From: Trichostrongylus colubriformis
Taxonomy: Eukaryota; Nematoda; Chromadorea; Rhabditida; Trichostrongylidae
DNA: 64,000 nt
Direction: 5' to 3'
Assembly: GCA_963978905.1 (NCBI GenBank)
Contig: OZ022261.1
Span: 11,781,992-11,845,991 of the forward strand
The notes under the pieces are model-generated. The model did not search any database and was not told the origin of the DNA. It saw only the letters and a list, made by a program, of their open reading frames with translations. Position 1 is the first letter of the stretch. Each line of letters starts with the position of its first letter. Shown in pieces: positions 28,201-40,200 of the stretch. Made by a program: the position numbers and the translations under genes.

Positions 28201-31200
28201 TAAGTACCCCTCCCCGTCGTCCGCCGCGCTTGTAGACGGAGAACAAGGCTGTTTACGTAATTCTGTGTTCCCACTATGTGTCTGGCCGCCACTTTGAGGA
28301 GCTGTATCTTCGCCGGATTCTCACTTTTTCGCGTGAAACTTTGCATGCGACTTTTATTGAGCAAATACAACCTAAATATGTAGGTAGCTGAGAAACTCAC
28401 TTTTCCGTGCAAATTCCTTTCATGACTAATCATTTGCAGACTTGTCGGTTGCAGTTCTGCCATATGAATTGTGAGTAGCTGTAGGATTCCTGTTTCATAG
28501 AAAACGCCTTTCGCTGTGAAGTAATCAGTTCCGAATGTTTTTTGCTGGGAGATCCCCCTGGAGGCGATGAAGAAGATAGAGAGTGCAGAAATGTTGGGGA
28601 AGGGCTGAGGCAGGAAGACCATTGTAACACGTTAGCGTATTAAAGAAATCCGGGGGGGGGGGGGGAGGAGGGCGGGGTGAGATAGTTCTGACCCACGGTA
28701 AACAATTGTTCTGTATGCCGCAACTGCACACACGACGTCTTGCTAAGACAACGAGTGTGAATCCATTCAATTTATTCATTATGATCATCTTTTCCTTACT
28801 TTTTCGCTTATTCTTCCTTTCGTAGTTTCACTTGCTTACTGCTGTTTGATGTTGCACTGTACATCATTATGAATGAGATCAAATCCGCCTTGCGCGGCAT
28901 CAAATGACAATGGCGTCTGCCTTCTCTGGACGCCGCCGGTAGACAACTCGGCCACTGAAGCGTGCAGCCCAGGGTGAAGCGCGCTAGGATCGCCCCTAAA
29001 AGCGCGTTTTCAACGCAAATTTCGCTACATGTCATCTCTTCTTGGTGTTCGTTTACAGAATAATGATTTCAGATTCCCTTCTCTTCTTTGTCTACCTCCC
29101 CCCCCTTCTCCCCCAATGCCTTTTAATGTTCATGCGTCTCATAGTGATGCGAGATGCCAGCGTCACGGATCTAAGTAAATGGGAAGAAGGCAAAAGTGAT
29201 CCAAGGCTTGGCTGTACTGAGAGGGTGGGATTGGGATTGGCCTACTATCGTCAGCTAGGCCGAAGATAGTTGCATCAGTCTGACAATGAAATAAAGCAAA
29301 AGTCAGTAACATGGATAAAGGAAAATCTATTCTCCCACTCACCCGTAGGCCACTCAATTCTCTCTCTACCGAGTTTCATACAATTAAGATTGAATTCCCT
29401 GAGTCGCCGTAATCTTTCCCTGAGTCGCCTTCATTTGGGACTAGGTCTAAGAAATATACACCCATCTTCATTAGTCCTATGAATGACTTTTGTAAGTGAA
29501 TTTGTAAATGTCATATTCAAGAACTCATTGTTACCATTCTACATACTCATGATCATGTATGCATGGCACTTTTTCACAGTGAATGTATCACGTCGTTCAC
29601 GACCCTTTCTGAATTTGAATTTCCATGTGGAAAAAAATTGGTTTTTTTCGTCTCCACGTCACCGTTCTCATTGGCTTCCCTGTCGCTGAATAGAAAATGA
29701 ATTTAGCCATCATTAAATAGCCATAGATTCCTAATGGAATAGCGATAGAAAGACGGCGTGTTTTGCATTCATGCTGTAAAATCTTTTAGTGATGAAAGAT
29801 ATGTTTTGATACAGTTCATTTTCGACGCCTGATAAAGTGTTTGTTATTTCATCGCCGTGGGTGGCCACGCGATCTTTCCGTTCCGCCTTTCGGCTACGAT
29901 TTTCTATTGATGAGACGATGTTAGTTGGTAAGGTGAGTGAGGCGGCAGGTGAGATGAGAGAGGGGTCGCTTCCCTAAACGGTCGGTTATCCTCGCATGGT
30001 AGCGGGGCGATCGACCCTGCCCGTCCACCGCCTCGTTGTCGTCGTCCGACGCCTCTATTCTAATTTGTACCATTCAGTTGTAGAGTGAGAGGAGATCTCG
30101 CCCGCTCGTCCGATGGTCGGTTGGTCGACCTGGGCTGGCTGGCTGGCTGATTGTGCTACGCAACGCACTACGCTGAACTGCGCGCCACACATAGCGCCGG
30201 CACATCACCGTCCGAGATGGAGAGACCTTGGCGTATTTATTGCCAACTCGACTCCGCCTACAACGCCACACCTTTTCACGGGCCTTTCAGTCAAGCGCCA
30301 CTCTCACGTGTTACGCCTTCGGTGCTCAATCAGACGGCTTTCACGCTACCGCTTCTGTTTCAATGACATCACCTAATTAGGCTTACGGCAATTTGCTTCT
30401 TGATCACTGCCTTTGGGACGATCCGCTTCACAAAGGCCTGTTTGTCGGCTAGCCTGTATTGAAACCTTGAACTATTCAGTACTATCTACTTGAACTTCAG
30501 ATCTCTGAGTTCTCATGCGCACTGTTATGGCCGCAACGATAGCCCTTAACCTATCCGTTCCCACCTTGACCTTTCTTCGAATGGAAACTCGGCGGCGCAC
30601 TGTTCCCATGCATATTTCTGGTACCCAAAACGAGTGTGTGAGCAACTTTTTGATGCTCTGCAAAAATCGATATCATCCTAGTGATGACACGAAATTACCG
30701 TTTGACAGTAGTAGTTGTTATGTGGTATGATGAATGTGGATGCTAATATTTACAACAATCCGGATAGGATGGTTGTCGAGTAATATGGCGCTATGGCTGT
30801 ACAGAATTCGATAGAGATTCGCGTATTACAACGTTAGCCCGACAAAACGTTCTCTGTGGCCTCGTATTTGACGAAATAATGAAAAAACCCCCTTACTGGC
30901 GTCTTCCGTTAAAGGATGAAGACAAATGCCTGCCTGCATGCCTTTCGCCGCGCTTTCTTCCGTTCACATCTCACCGTTTATCATTTTCAGCATCACGTGG
31001 ATAACCTCTGCCATATTCGTTCAATCCCCCCCCCCCTCTCTGCAGTCTCGGTCAGTATGTCAAATGGTGCCAGAAAAGTTCTGTGAACCGAAAAAACACC
31101 ATCAAAACTAGTCACTAGACTGTTGCCGTAGGTATTCACAATACAACTAGTCATTACTGCGCGTGCGCCACGAGCGCTGACTGTTCGGTACGTATACTGA

Positions 31201-34200
31201 ATAGCACTTACTGCTATTTAGATGTTGTGAGTTAGTGTAGCGATGATTGGCAGGTGTTCACCGCTGGAACGGCTTGTAAACTGCCTGCCTAGTGTCGCAA
31301 TAGTATCGAAATTGCGTGTGAAAATCGAATATTTGTCTCATTAATTATGCGACCGTTCACTGCTGCATCAAATATTAGACATAACAGGGCACCCTTCTAT
31401 TTCATATAAAACCATAGGTCATTTTTCTACATTATTTCGTTGGACTTGCTGTTTCATTGGGCTAGTGTCCCCATAGTCGAAATCGGGCATGAAAATCATA
31501 AATTCGGCTCGTTAATTAAGCGACCGTTCACTGCTGCATCAACTATGTATTAGGCATAGTAAGCCACCTTTTCATCTTTCATATAAAACCATAAAAGTCG
31601 TTTTTCTACATTCTTTCGTTTGTTACTGTATCATTAGGCTAGTGTTCCCATAGTCGAAATCGGGCATGAAAATCGAAAATTTGGCTCATTAATTAAGCGA
31701 CCGTTTACCTCGACTATCCCGCATAAATAAAGTGACCTACCTCTTCATGACTTGTCTGAATCCATTTTTATGTGTATTTCTGCTGAATTTACTGATTCAT
31801 TAGGCACCAATGAAGCACCGTTATGCGATCGAAAATTCGATAATAATGAGGTAGTGCGTAAATTTCATTTTTTGAATGCCTGATAATATGAATTTACGTT
31901 TTTTTCGAATAATCTGAACGGTCATTCATTCGAATGTTCGATTATTCAGCATCATGCCGTCAGCCGTTGTGCATCTGATGAATTGCTAATTCATATTTGT
32001 AGCATATTGTTCGTCTTTGGATGTTTGAACGTCTGCTATGATTTATTGATTTCAAAATTTCAACATTTCCCTTAGATGAAACCTCAAATAGAAATTGAAT
32101 CGTGATGCCACCGGTATTTACATTTCTCACTGTTTTTCTACATTTTCTGAGCATCATTAGGCCTGTCCCTATGTGTCACTGGCATCAGACTTGAAATCTC
32201 CGGGCTTCGCCAACTCCCACGGTTCTGTTGGGTTCATTTGCTGAAAACCTGGAAAACCCGTCTCAATCGGTGTTGATCATGTTTGTGATGGTACCTGAAA
32301 AATTGTTTTCAACTCATGTGCCATCTTGCGTTTTCAATTTTTACCTCGGCACATAATCGATTCCACATCGATGTTCTTGAGACGTAGACCAAAATCGCCA
32401 GGCATCGAATAGCTACTGATCAATTTTTCATTCTAAATCCTCATCACACTTTTCATGCGCATTTTATCATCTGTTATGTAATGATAGATAAATCCAACGA
32501 CGCTTATTCGATCTTCAGTCATCAACATTCGCTGAACTATTTGTACAACAGAAACTGGTTTCGCACTTATACTTGTAAATCTATAAATAGCAAGAATTCC
32601 TTTGGTTTTTATTATTAGGTAATTTAGAGTAAACTCTTAGGAAAGCACCTTGTTGACTTCAATCGAGTAAAAGTGCCTGTAGTATTACCACTATAATTGT
32701 AAATCTATAAATAGCAAGGATTCTTTTAGTTCTTATCACTAGGCAATCCACATTAAATTCTCAGGAAAGCACCTTGTTGACTCCAGTCGAGTCAAAGTAG
32801 TCTGCAATATTACTGAATTGTATTTCATCACTTCTACTATACATATACAGTTTCAAGTTATGGGTCATTATCATACGCTATCCATCCATCCTATGTGCTA
32901 GTGATCGGATCACCCCACCGACGATAGATACAGGCATAAGGGGAGTCCACACCGGTCCATTTGCTATCTTTTCTCTCGCGGTCCTTCTCTTCATCGTTTC
33001 CTCCATTTCTTTGTTACACACATAATTTCTAAATTTTAATCAATTGCTGTCTTCTACCGTGATCAGGCTTTTTTGCTTTTTTGTACAAAAAGTATTGGTT
33101 ACAATGAAAGTGTAAACTTTTTATCAAAAGAAATAAAAGAATTAGTTATTTCCCTATTCTTCTCATGAAAGTGAGAAACTTCTGCAAATCATTTATGCAC
33201 TTTGGTCTTAATCGTCCCTGAACCCGTGAACCGGGGCTGACACATGTCTTATGACTTTGCCTCAATAACTAGTTTCATACCGGTTATGAAAGTGTGTATT
33301 CCGCCATTCCTTATTTTACGAATCCAGAGAGACATATTACTCGACGTTTTCACTGGAACGAACCAAATTTCAGGTCCGAATCTATTGCCAAGGGGTGGAA
33401 TTACCATCAAGTCCCATCTCATTACAAGTGTTGTCAGTGGAAGAGTCAAGAGCAGCTTCACGAGCATATTCAAGCTCATCTCGTGATAACGTCGAAGCGT
33501 TCAGTGACGACAACGACGGCCATAAGTCTGATTCCGGCAGCTCGGACATTGACATCTCACATAAGTCGTTCGCAAAACGGCGACTTCATATCATCAAGCA
33601 GCTCGAGAGTCAGAATAATACTGTGAGTGAAAATTGGGGTGTGTACCCGCATGTCAGGATTTCGCACGACGACGAGCGGCGTGCGACGAAGTGTGTGTGA
33701 GCTATGCGCGTCGCGATCGTTAGGTCTTAGAACGATTTAACGGTAACGCTAGGGACGCGATAGGCAGTTGACTTGTAATCGCTTCGGGACCCAACAACAT
33801 GACGCCTTCAGCTCGTCCTCGTTGCTCTGCTTGCGATATGCCGCGGTGCGAAATTGTGACATAAGGGTACACACCCTGAAAATTACCGTGCTAATTCAAA
33901 TTCATATTCAACGCTTCCGTCGCGTTTGTGGAAGAAAAGTAAATGAACCAGTGTCCGGAAAAAACCAGCAAATTACAGTTTGAATTAGGCATTCAGTTGA
34001 TCCGCGAGCTTAGCGCGGGTTGTGATTACTGTATATCTATCTGTGAGAGAACAGTTGTCTATTTTTCCGATGAATAAATGTGTCGTTAAGGCCGGCAAGA
34101 ATCGCGTGACTGGACAGCAGCTCAGAGATTCGCGGTCAAACGAAGGTAGTGGGGGTGAAAAGGTAAATTAAACGGAAAAGCTTTCCTATTTCGGGTTAAA

Positions 34201-37200
34201 TGGCCATTTTTCAGGCAGCATTACTAGACGCATCAGCGCATGAGAAGATGGCGCTACGATCATCCGACATCGGTCTCGTGTCATTCTCCGGCCTTAGTGA
34301 GCCGTGCAGTGTCGGTTCGATTGTAGAAGTTGTGGTAAGTACAATAGTATATGTAATGCGATTACGTTTATGCTTGATTGCAATGCGATATAATCGTAAC
34401 AGTGATCGGCGGACATCTACCACAATTTGTTCGCACGCATACGAATCTATACGGTCACATCCTTTTGACGGTTAATTTGGCACGCTCAGACACCCCTCCG
34501 ATATTATGATGGTGTGATACAATTGCCTAACATGACGACCCACGGCGACATGGAGAAAAGCAAAAATAGTTATGTGATTGTTTTTGCACCCCATGGATGA
34601 TGGTATTTGAAGGAATCTACGGAAATTTCATGACTCCAAATCCTCTAAAAATTACTCTACGGGATACAGTACGCGAACAAAACACGAAAGTGGCCGAAAA
34701 CTTTCTTTTATTACGAAGCAGAAATCGAAAAACTGGAAGAAGAGCAACTCGTTTGGATTTCCGCCACAACATTTGAGCAGCCATGAGCGGTCTGAGCGCA
34801 GTTCAAATTTTCGCGCCCAATATAGACTTGCTTCTCGCTTTGCGTCTCTAACCATGACGGTGTCGCCATTTTGCTCCTCAGCTCTCTAGTGTGCAAGCCC
34901 ACTTGCACGCTCCACCCCATCGTCCATCACTTGGGAGAGCTCTATCGCACTTGGATTCTTGTATTTGTGCGTCAAACTTTCCATGCTGCCCGTAGTAAGC
35001 CAGTGTAGCATAAATATGTGGATAGCAGAAAAACGCAAATTTCCGTGTACGGTTCCTTTAAGTCCTTCATGGATCAGTCTTTTGATACGGCGAGTAATAG
35101 AAAAATAAATTAATGTAGTTCAAAAGGTTCTTGATTCAGTTTTGGCATTGTAAATCGATATCTGTTTCATTGCGCTGGAGTTCTCTTTATTTCTCCATTT
35201 TATCTGTTTTTATTTTATTTTTCCTTGATTGTGAATGGTCCAAATAGGACCCTTTCACATCAATTCAATCCTTCATGTTACTGGCATCGGTGAATTGTAG
35301 CACACTCTTCTGGGTTTTTACCCAGTGGTAAATGCATAGCCTGTCCTCTGTAGCTGAGCCCGGATAAGGATTCAAGTGCCAGTGGTATACGTGATGGTGG
35401 TCGAGTGCACGGCGTATCCTGGGAGAAAGTAAACAGCACTAAGCACTTTATGAAGACTTTTCGAATCCGTTTCTCTCAGTGGATATGCGGGTAGCGGTCT
35501 TTTGCGTAGCGTGATGGAATAAGAAGAGCGGAAAGATGGCTCTATCGAAAAGGTCATTTGGTTGATTTCTCGTGCACTTCACGAACCTCCCTCAGTTAGT
35601 TGGATGGGTATTCGGTGGAAACATGCTATTCATTATCGTGTTCACACGCAAAGGTGCAGCTTCTAAGGAAATGTGCTTATAAATGATTTTCGACTATCTT
35701 TTATATTTCTGTTTTCAATGGATTTGTTTAATTTTTTTTTTGCCTTATCTAGCGGTATGATGAGATGATGTCAGTGCAAGCGTATTAGTGCAAAATAGCC
35801 ACTACGCTTAATAGTCATGATTTCTAGCAAGTATGGGGACAAACACATGCGAGGGATGGGGTAAGATAGGAATAGGTGAGAAAAATGCAGCGTTAAGTCT
35901 CTCTTTTCACAACGTTTTTGGTGCTTTACCCTTTCACCTCTTTCTGGATTTCCTTCAGCGCTCCTCCCTCTGGAGTAGTTCAACTATTTGGACACGCTCG
36001 GCGTAGACGGCGTCTTATTGCATGAACATGCAAGGATTACGCTCCCCCTACCTGCGCCACACTCATTGGGGTAAAAATGGTTGAAGGGATCGTCCACGGA
36101 AATCAAAGTTCTTCTGTTATCCTATATTTAAGATAGAGCTCCCCAGTGACGGCCAACGGGAAGGTGCGTCCGAGTGGATTTGGTCGCGAGAGAGCTGAGG
36201 ATCAAAGAGGCGGCACTCACGTGGCCAAGGACGCAGAGTAAGAAGCAAACTAGCATTGGGCGCGAAATTTTGCCGCTGACGGCTGTTCGAATGTTTTGGC
36301 GGGAATTCGGACGAGTTGCTCTTCTTCCAGTTTTCAATTTCTGCTTTGGAAATGGGAAACTTCTCGGTCCTTTTCGTGTTTTCATGTACTGCGTCTGGTA
36401 GAGTGATTTGAAGAAGAATTAGAATTATAGAATTCCCGTGAACGATTCCTTTGATCGTTTCCAAGGTGTCACAGTAATCATCCACTCTGAAAAGCTAGGC
36501 CAAACTATCAGGTGTATAATTAAGACAGGAAAAGGATAAAAATGATGCCGAAGGTGGGTCGGTAGGAGATGAAAAGTTCTGATAGAGGTATACTGTCTAG
36601 ACGCTTTTTATGTTATAGATTTGAGAAAAACATGAAAACTACTGACTTGATCTGGGCCTTATGAATAAATAAGTAAATAATGCCGATTGCTCGCCTCGTT
36701 CATGATAAAAAATAATTTAACAATTTTAATTTGCTTACTAAGGATTTTATCGATCGATGGGTCATGGAATTATGCTTCTGTGTAACTCGTCAAGTTATTA
36801 TGCATTCGTTCATCGTTGTTTTTCTTGATGCGTGTGGCTGAAAGGAGCGCTGACCCCAAGATAGTATCTCTTGCTAGCCGGCAAGGCTATCGACAATCGA
36901 CGAATTGCGTATGACCAAGATTTTCCGAACCAAGTATTGAATAGAAAAACCAGTTCAATGGGCTAGAAATAACACACGTACATGGTCTTTTGACCCAATT
37001 CACCAGTCCTTTCCAGATAAATGCTCATGGCGATTGTGCTGCCGGATCTGTACAGGTGGACGCTGTGTCACCAAATGGACGAGCTCAACCATGTGCTGTA
37101 ACGAAACGTGCAAACTCGTACACCGCTAGTTTTACACCTCAGCAAGTTGGTGAGTGCCAAAGTGCATCATGGATTTTAAATCGTTTTTACTCCAAGGAAA

Positions 37201-40200
37201 GTGGAGTTTGCTCTACAAATGAAAAATAAGAAAGGCGGTGTTCAGCATTTCAGCCTTTATTGAAAACTGCTGCCCATTTTCCAACCCCTGTGGGTTCGTT
37301 CAGTATGAAAATCAAGCCGAATTGAATGGCTAAAAGATGTAATTGTGTTTATATGAAAGTGTCAATTTTTTATTGATCGTGTGTGTGGAAATGATATGAA
37401 AGGAAAAGATGCCGTTCCAGCATCACTGATCATAAATCGTATCACCGCTTCCGGTGTCATTAGCAAGAGAAAACTCTCAAAAAAAAACTCTCATAGATGG
37501 AAAAACGGCAATGTTATCAGCCGTTTGCACGCAAACGACCAATACTTTTGTGCATTGTTTCCGTTTCCTATCCTCGACCTTTCCACCTCGATTTTCATTT
37601 TTATTGAATCAAAGAATCTTTTGAATGCAACCTGTGTTTCTAACGGTGCCAACAGCTAAGTTATAAAATTTATCTTAGATATTCTTGTGATATTTTCATC
37701 ATGAGAGGGAGACGTCCTTTGTGAATTTGCGAGCAGAGCTCGAAGTCGTAACTTTCGGAATGGGCGGTATCCACAGCACGAGATCGGCCGTTTGGGCCTT
37801 TACTTCTCAACCTTTTTTTGAAATATTCGTTGTTGTGAGAATGGCTTCAATAAAATAAAAAAATCCTTGCTGGTTTCTCAACAGCGAAGCTCATTTGTCA
37901 AAAAATACATTACTCTGCAGGGTTTCTGGAACATTACCATTGTTTCAAGTAGGTTTGTGTAACCCTAAAAGGCTCGGAGATCGGCACGAGTCTTCATGAG
38001 CCATTACTCATTGGATGTACCATAGCCATACGTAGGTACCCTACATCGTCAATGTATTATCGGGACCGATATCTCTGTAATCCTCCGTTCTAATGACCTT
38101 TTACGAGTAACGACGAGTTTATGACGAGTCTCAACAAAAAGATCGAATCCTCAACGAGTCAAAAAAAGGCTCCTCAGCGGAGCAAAAAGTTGGCAATTTG
38201 CCATATGTACTGGTCATAACTAAGAGACGTCATTTTGCGTACCACTTATTGATCGGATATAAATTTCACCAGCTCAAGTAAATGTTATTGCCTTTGCAGT
38301 GCCCCTAAACATTTGTATAAAATCATTAATTCAAGCTAATTAAGGAGTATGGAAAATTGGCATACTGTACGAAGGTGAACATATCCGTGGAAGCCCGTTC
38401 TCATGTCAAGTAAGATAGATCAGCAATTCCTCAGTACTTTTTGTGTGTTGCTGGTTAGCTGTAGGTCACCACTGGTGATTTAAGGTATTCGATGCCGGAT
38501 TGGTACAGGTTTACGGATTAGATGTCGGTCTTGTTGGACAAGAGCTAAAATTCAATGTCAATGCCACGGAAGCTGGTAGCGGTAACTTGGAGGTAAGGTC
38601 TACGTGATCGATCAGAATTGTTCCATTGTTCTTGTGTTTTCAAACCGCTTTTTTTCAATTATTGAGAAGGACGCGTTTCGTAACATTTCTGTTACTCTCG
38701 GCCATCAGAATCTACAGTCCATTTCGGAGCGTCTGATGGGGAGTGGCCTACAGACTTGGGTTAGAGTGTATCAAACCCTCTCACTCCGCCACACACTCTC
38801 ACTCTTGCCACGCACTCTCACTCTCGCTACTCACCCATGTCCGTAGGCTACGCCCTATTAGGCGCTCCGAAATGGAGTATACTACCTCACACAACCCACT
38901 TCTCCTTTGGATCTCTTGATGACCTCGCTTTACTCATTACCTCAAATTTGACCGGCCTTATCGAAGGATCACTTCATTTCTGTATTAGAAGTGATCACTT
39001 TAAATTTACTATCACAGAGTGACAAGTTTGTTGTATGAGTCATATCATATGGCAAATTGAATTTTCTGAGCTCATAGCGGACAAATCCATAGCGGTTTTT
39101 GATTTTTAGGTCGGAGTATTGAATTATTTTTATACTTACATCAACAGATCGTCCTATGGAGATAGTGCTGCCGTTCAGTTCCTATTCCTAGTTTTCTTTT
39201 TTATGCTTATGTTTCATCCATCATGAAATAAACTCTTCTTAGCAACAAAGAAGGAACTACCCATATATAAGCAGAGTGCGGCGCTGTCACCATACACATT
39301 GATCTCACCACCAGTTCGGTCTCCGTGGTGTCATTACTCATACAGTGGCCCTTCTTTCACACAAATGCCATAGTTTTGTGGGTTAAGGCTAAAACGTAGT
39401 TTTCACTGAGGACTATGGTCCTTGGAGGAGGGCTGTACTTGGTATTATAACTGTAGATGAGTGACACGTCGATAATCAGCGCATTTGTGAGCCAGAGATG
39501 TGCAAGAAGGCTCTTAAGGAACTATGTCCTGAAGGCATGCCGCCACCTGCGAGGTTCATAACTGATGTTTTCCCATTAAGGGCCGTGGTAGATCGGAAAT
39601 TTTTCTTATTTCTGGCATCCTTTTTTTGAAACGCCTACCTTTTTCTCGGCTTGTATTCTGACGGTCGATAAATCGATTGAAAATTCATTTTTCATTTCTA
39701 CTTATTGGTACTTGATTACTCTTCCGTGAACGTTTCCGAGTAGCAAACGTCTCTGAACGTTCCATTGAGGAACGTCACATCCATCACTGTATTCATCCTA
39801 CACTGAGTAATTTCAATGACATGTTTCACTTCCGTCCGAATAATTTGAATTCTTCACGCCACCAGCTCTCCTTAATTATCTATTCAATTTTCTGAGGCTT
39901 ATGATTTTGCACGTGCTCGTGATGAAACTGCCCAAGTGCTGCATAAGAAAGTCGTTGGATATGGAGACATGGACGCAATTGCGTCTTCACGGCAGTACCA
40001 CTGTTTTGCCGTGTGATATAAGTCGTCCCCATGTGGGGATGCAACTAAAAAGATCTCCAAATTTTTCAACTCCCAGTGATGGCGTCTTGGTCAGTAGGCT
40101 CTCTTGTTTAGTTGCGCTCGACCGACATTCAGTTTGGCGCAACAAATTTTTTCCACGAATTTAGCTCCTACAAATGAGATTACTGACCTCTCACTCATAT

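Larger units (their letters stand above)
27615..33373. other. fln-2 intron 12 (5.8 kb)
   Basis: Contains a C-family foldback (28064-28422), an F-family fragment (28680-29000), a poly-G tract near 28650-28665, a GC-rich island (29980-30370), a degenerate 175-base tandem array (31295-31870) and a 124-base tandem duplication (32573-32822). No second gene is supported. Confidence 0.8.
34335..37016. other. fln-2 intron 15
   Basis: 2.7 kb with two B-family elements in opposite orientation (34606-35061 and 36081-36452). The remaining sequence shows nothing recognised. Confidence 0.75.

Noticed and set aside
37921..37957. Filamin-like peptide FWNITIV after a CTGCAG acceptor, a possible end of Ig repeat 2
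   Set aside because: One base out of phase with exon 16 and followed by a stop. Exon 17 at 38345 supplies the expected GSPF segment in the correct phase.
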